Origin: Trichoplax adhaerens
Lineage: Eukaryota > Placozoa > Uniplacotomia > Trichoplacea > Trichoplacidae
NCBI RefSeq assembly: GCF_000150275.1
Contig: NW_002060956.1
Coordinates: forward strand, 1-64,000
Direction: 5' to 3'
DNA: 64,000 bases
Below the pieces are notes generated by a model, which was given only the letters and a program-made list of their open reading frames with translations, was not told where the DNA came from and ran no database searches. Both the position numbers and the translations under genes were made by a program. This document shows positions 59,903 to 64,000 of this stretch, one piece after another (positions within the stretch are counted from its first letter, which is position 1; each line of letters opens with the position of its first letter).

Positions 59903-62900
59903 CTGGTCTTTCTACCAAGATAGAAAAAAAGTTGCAATACTAACTAACTATGCAGAATAATTGACGATTTACTTGTATTAGAGTAATACTATTTGTCAAC
60001 ATCCATATGAAATTGGAAATGAATCAGATACCTAAATGTCACTATTTTTATTTCAGAAGGAGTACACCCTCTAATACACTGTCGTCTGATCTAATTATTT
60101 TAATTTGTAAATATTTATTTTAAAGTACAAGAATTAAGCAAGCCTATACATCAATCAATTACAAATATTAAGAGCGCACAATAATGACCAAATGGAAAAA
60201 ATTTATTGTGCAATGTGTTCTTTTATGCCTATTTAGCAGCTAAGAACATCACATACAGTTGAATATACTGTACGCCTAGTCCCTAATCTGAAAATATCTT
60301 AATTATCAACTCAATCAAAACAATAAGATTGCTTCTTTTCAATTTTCAATACATTTCATATAATGGCAGTAACGTAGTTCAAGCTCTGGTAAGGCCAATT
60401 TTCACATAATACCCTGTTATATGTAGATGTAGTACAGTATTTGCTTATTAGGATTTACGGTATAGAATACTTAGATTGTGAAGTTACTTCCATTAATAGG
60501 TTTGCTATAATTTTAGTGCATTTTGTATTAAATATAGATATTGCTACTTAAACGTGTTAAAACACACATTAATTGTACCACATGTAAAGTAATTCGGAAA
60601 TATATAAATACACGATTCTGATTGATCAATAAACGATTTTCAACTAAACCTACTACCGATTATCACGAACATAACGTACCGTATCCGTAGTAATTATTTT
60701 CTGTGCGCAATACGATATTAGCGTACTGTAATTCGATGCTACCCCTTCATTCCTGTTCACTGACATGTCTTTATTAGGATCTGCGTGCAGGTAGTAGGAC
60801 ATCTTCTGTACTATGCTAATAAAAAATTAAGATTTTCTTAATGCAAATCGATCTCGAATACCTCATTGGATGTCGCTAAGAGTAAATAAATTATAATCGC
60901 GTAATTCTTCTTTATATCAAAATTAAATCAAGTTTAATACATACTATCAATGCACCGTCCACCGTGGTATGACAATTACAAGAATAATGAAATTTTGTTG
61001 GCTTGAATTCATCCATTTAGCTTCTAGATTCTCTAATAGTTTATGTAGTTACTGATTGTTCTTGATGAGAATGGCTTTTCTAACACTTAGTTTTAAAAGG
61101 TACAGTAAGACATATACTAAATTGCAAACTTATTATGCTATAACAAGTCATAAAATGGAAAATATGTGTATAACAGTAGGATAAAGTTATGTCGAAACGA
61201 TCACATTCGTAAACTCAAGAATAAAAAATCAAAAGTGTAAATTTTAGAAAATTCATGATTGATTGTTATGTACGACACAAATGATATATCAATCTTGACG
61301 CACAGGAAATAATTAACAGTAGTCAAAGAAAATAAAAGCTGATGAATAAAATCGTAACAATATTATTCCATTAGACGGGATTGGATAAAAATGGTAATAG
61401 ATAACAGACGATATAGTTCAACTGATGTATTGATGAAAATGGTCATAATTATTTATTCATAATTACTCTTTCTCTTAGACACTGTATCCATTAAAGATTT
61501 TTCTCATTTAATATCGACCGCTTACGCTCGTAAATATTCAAATTAATTCAAATTTGTACTCTTTCAATTATTATTTTAGTTTTAGCCCTTAAAGGTATTT
61601 CGATTAGTATAACACAGGCGCGCACGTAACTTGAGGAGCGATACAGATTTGTTTATATATTCAGGCGATTAAAAAAAATAACATCAATGAAATTGATAAA
61701 TTATGAAGAGCTTGTTAATAATTCTGTAACAATAGCAATTATTTATAACCTCTTTCTATGATACATTTCTAATATCCGATCAGCTCTTATGCCTGTCCAA
61801 TGTTAGTCTGTACCGTTTATTAATTGCAATAGCTCCTATTTGCGATTGAATTTCATAAACTTTCAATAATATATTTAAATAAATTATTGAAAAAAAACTA
61901 TTAATCCCAAGTAATAAATTGGTTGAAGAATTGAAATTCGATAGAAAAAATAGCATAATATGGGCCTGTAAGGGAATTATAGTACTCATTTTCTTTATAA
62001 TTTTTCATGATTTCCATAATACTTTTATGAATGACAACGCTATAGAGGTTATTTAGTACCTATATTTTGTAACCGTTTACTTAACAAAATAATATAAATA
62101 TAGAGATTCCTACACCTTTTTTATCTATAGATCTGTTTCCTTTAGTTTGTTGCATATATAACCCTCTTTCTAACTATTATCTCCGAACTAATCAGTAAAT
62201 ATCAAGCAACATACAATCTTGCTGTATGTGTACTAATAAAAATAAAGTGAGACAGCATGAATCACTTCAATTACAACTGTATAAAAAATTACAATTTAAA
62301 TTGAAGACCATAGGGTGTTTTACTGATCGAATAAATCATGTAACTGATGACTATCAATTAGACAGATGTACCATACTCATCTGCATCATAACCAATCAAA
62401 GATGTCTATTCATCTCTCAAAAACATATTTAAAATGTACATACAATAATTAATTGCTAAATTATAATACAAGCAAATTCTAAAAAACGGTTATTCAATTC
62501 CTTTTACATTAAGAAAGTTTGAAATGAATCAATAAAGCAAAAATTAACAATATCGGCATGTATACGTCATATCGTCTCCCGGAACGTAGATACGGTTTAA
62601 AGCAGATTTCGGTATTGTTTATCATAACCTATACAAATAAATTAGACGGATAACATGCATCGTTTCATACAGTATTTTTCTAAACAAAAGATTATTATAT
62701 CTAAAATTCCTAAAATCACAGCAAAGTTGTATAATAAAATACTGTTCAGTAGATACTAGGTCAGTAAATACAATTTTAATTATAGCTGATAGATGAATCA
62801 GATTTACTCAACATTTAATTATTCTATTAGCTTATACAATAATGATGATAATAGCTGATATTAACGTCAGCGGAGCCATAACTAATATTTACGGTATTTA

Positions 62901-63302
62901 GAAAGCTCATTAGCCGTACCTTGACAATGTTTACATACTAATAAATTATTTGCCATCAACAAAATCCCTAATAGCTAATACTATACATCGCTATTTTACA
63001 GGGCTGAAAAAAATTGCATAAATGAATTTACTTTGGAAAACATCCATCTTATAACCACAATAAGTATTATGAAACTGAAGTAATTACAACTTAACAATAA
63101 TTTTTATAGTTGAAGTTTGCATGTAAAATTTCGAATGAAAACAGACTACATTATTCTCCATTGTAATCCTGACAAGTTACAAGAATCTTATCTATTTAAT
63201 AAGATATTGATAGTGAAATTAGAAAGTCTTTCGTGAATTTTTAGTTCAGTTTACATCAATTATACACTATGGCACAAAATTCGGCTGCATGGAGTATAAC
63301 AT
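59903..63302. other. intergenic upstream of gene 3
   Basis: 3.4 kb of AT-rich sequence without any exon or repeat that I can support. Small frames near 61.9 and 62.3 kb show no domain, splice or codon signal. Confidence 0.5.
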
Positions 63303-63738
63303 TGTCACAAACCAGCTTCGTGACAAGGATAACGTAAAACAAATCTCTAAATTACTATAGTCTCCGGGATTCAGTATCCCTACTCACAAGAATTTAGACG
63401 CCTTTGATTCTACGTTAAACTCAACTAGACAATTGAGAACTGTTTTATTCAACTATCTAACGGGCTTATATACCCTTCTACAGCAGCTAACATTCACAAG
63501 TCATCTTATAAAAATACTTAGGTGAGAACATCTACTAACTAATTTTTCACAGTCGGACTACAATATGTCCATTCACAGAATCATTTCAGTACACATTACA
63601 GCGCAGCATTAAATTTACTGTAATACATTTACAATTAGAGTAATCCCTATTGTAAGTAACTAGTTGTAATATAATATCACTATATTATATTAACCAAATT
63701 TAGATATCTATTTCTTCACGGTAGTTCGTACCGTGACA
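63303..63738 (-). mobile_element. solo LTR, family A copy 3
   Basis: 436 bp starting tgtcacaaaccagc and ending accgtgaca. Flanks aacat and aatat differ by one base, consistent with an aged 5-bp duplication. Very close to copies 1 and 2. TATA and AATAAA read on the minus strand. Confidence 0.88.
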
Positions 63739-64000
63739 AATATATTGCTATATTTTGTACCATAATGTTGTTAATATTTCTTTTTAATAATTCAGTGAAT
63801 TTGATATTTAAACCTGTAACGATTATATTATAAGTTTAAATGTACTGCATTATATACTAGTATTTAAGAAATGTTTGACGAGTAAAATTTAACGAATGTG
63901 TGAAGTAAAACCTTACAATAAATTTGCCTACTCTATAAGTAACTATGGTGACCAGAAATTAATCTCTTAGACTAATTCTAAGCATATTGATAGATTATTC

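Noticed and set aside
44760-63738. Full-length retrotransposon bounded by the two same-direction family A LTRs
   Set aside because: They are 18 kb apart with a host receptor gene between, and each has its own flanking duplication.

Overview
The window is AT-rich eukaryotic DNA, almost certainly from an animal. Its genes are spread over many short exons with GT...AG introns, and they encode adhesion-type (family B2) seven-transmembrane receptors with a GAIN domain and a GPS autoproteolysis site. Nothing in the sequence lets me name the species or phylum with confidence; an invertebrate is likely. A 103-base run of N (50587-50689) marks an assembly gap.

All recognisable host genes are on the minus strand and belong to one tandem family, a C-type-lectin adhesion GPCR. 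Each protein has a signal peptide split over two small exons, then one long exon with a six-cysteine C-type lectin-like domain (CTLD) that runs straight into a Ser/Thr-rich mucin-like stalk, then small stalk exons, GAIN exons, a GPS (cleavage at HF/T), seven helices over about eight exons, and a cytoplasmic tail. I reconstructed three near-complete genes: gene 1 (22011 down to 9893), gene 2 (38579 down to 25925) and gene 3 (59902 down to 46847). Exon lengths and phases in the GAIN-GPS-7TM half match almost base for base among the three: 63, 109, 126, 82/85/82, 100, 38, 106, 107, 103, 157, 67, 67, 86, 127, 42, 87 and 121 nt. A fourth gene (gene 0) enters at the left edge with only its two signal-peptide exons (2191-859). 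Between genes 0 and 1 lies a decayed 3' half-copy (8786-5930, helix 4 to tail). The ORFs in this region are only fragments of these exons or their antisense shadows.

The space between and inside the genes is littered with solo LTRs. They begin TG and end CA (or a close variant) and most have 5-bp target-site duplications. I group them as family A (4222, 44760, 63303), B (4677, 25173), C (16483, 40325, plus relics near 35.9 and 39.2 kb), and single copies at 41190, 48456 and, tentatively, 50708. A mutated Ty3/gypsy RNase H fragment lies at 42562-43001. A 540-bp tandem duplication that carries the terminal tail exon lies at 24.5-26.1 kb and is interrupted in one copy by a B-family LTR.

Inferred biology: each receptor would display a divergent lectin head on a long glycosylated stalk, joined by a GPS-cleaved GAIN domain with a conserved tethered agonist to a conserved 7TM signalling unit. 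The stalk evolves fast (first exon 1426, 1227 and 822 bp in genes 1-3) while the signalling half is length-constrained. The gene family looks like a locally expanding set of surface recognition receptors. Weak points are the joint between the last 7TM-tail exon and the terminal exon, and a possible frameshift in the second stalk exon of gene 3.
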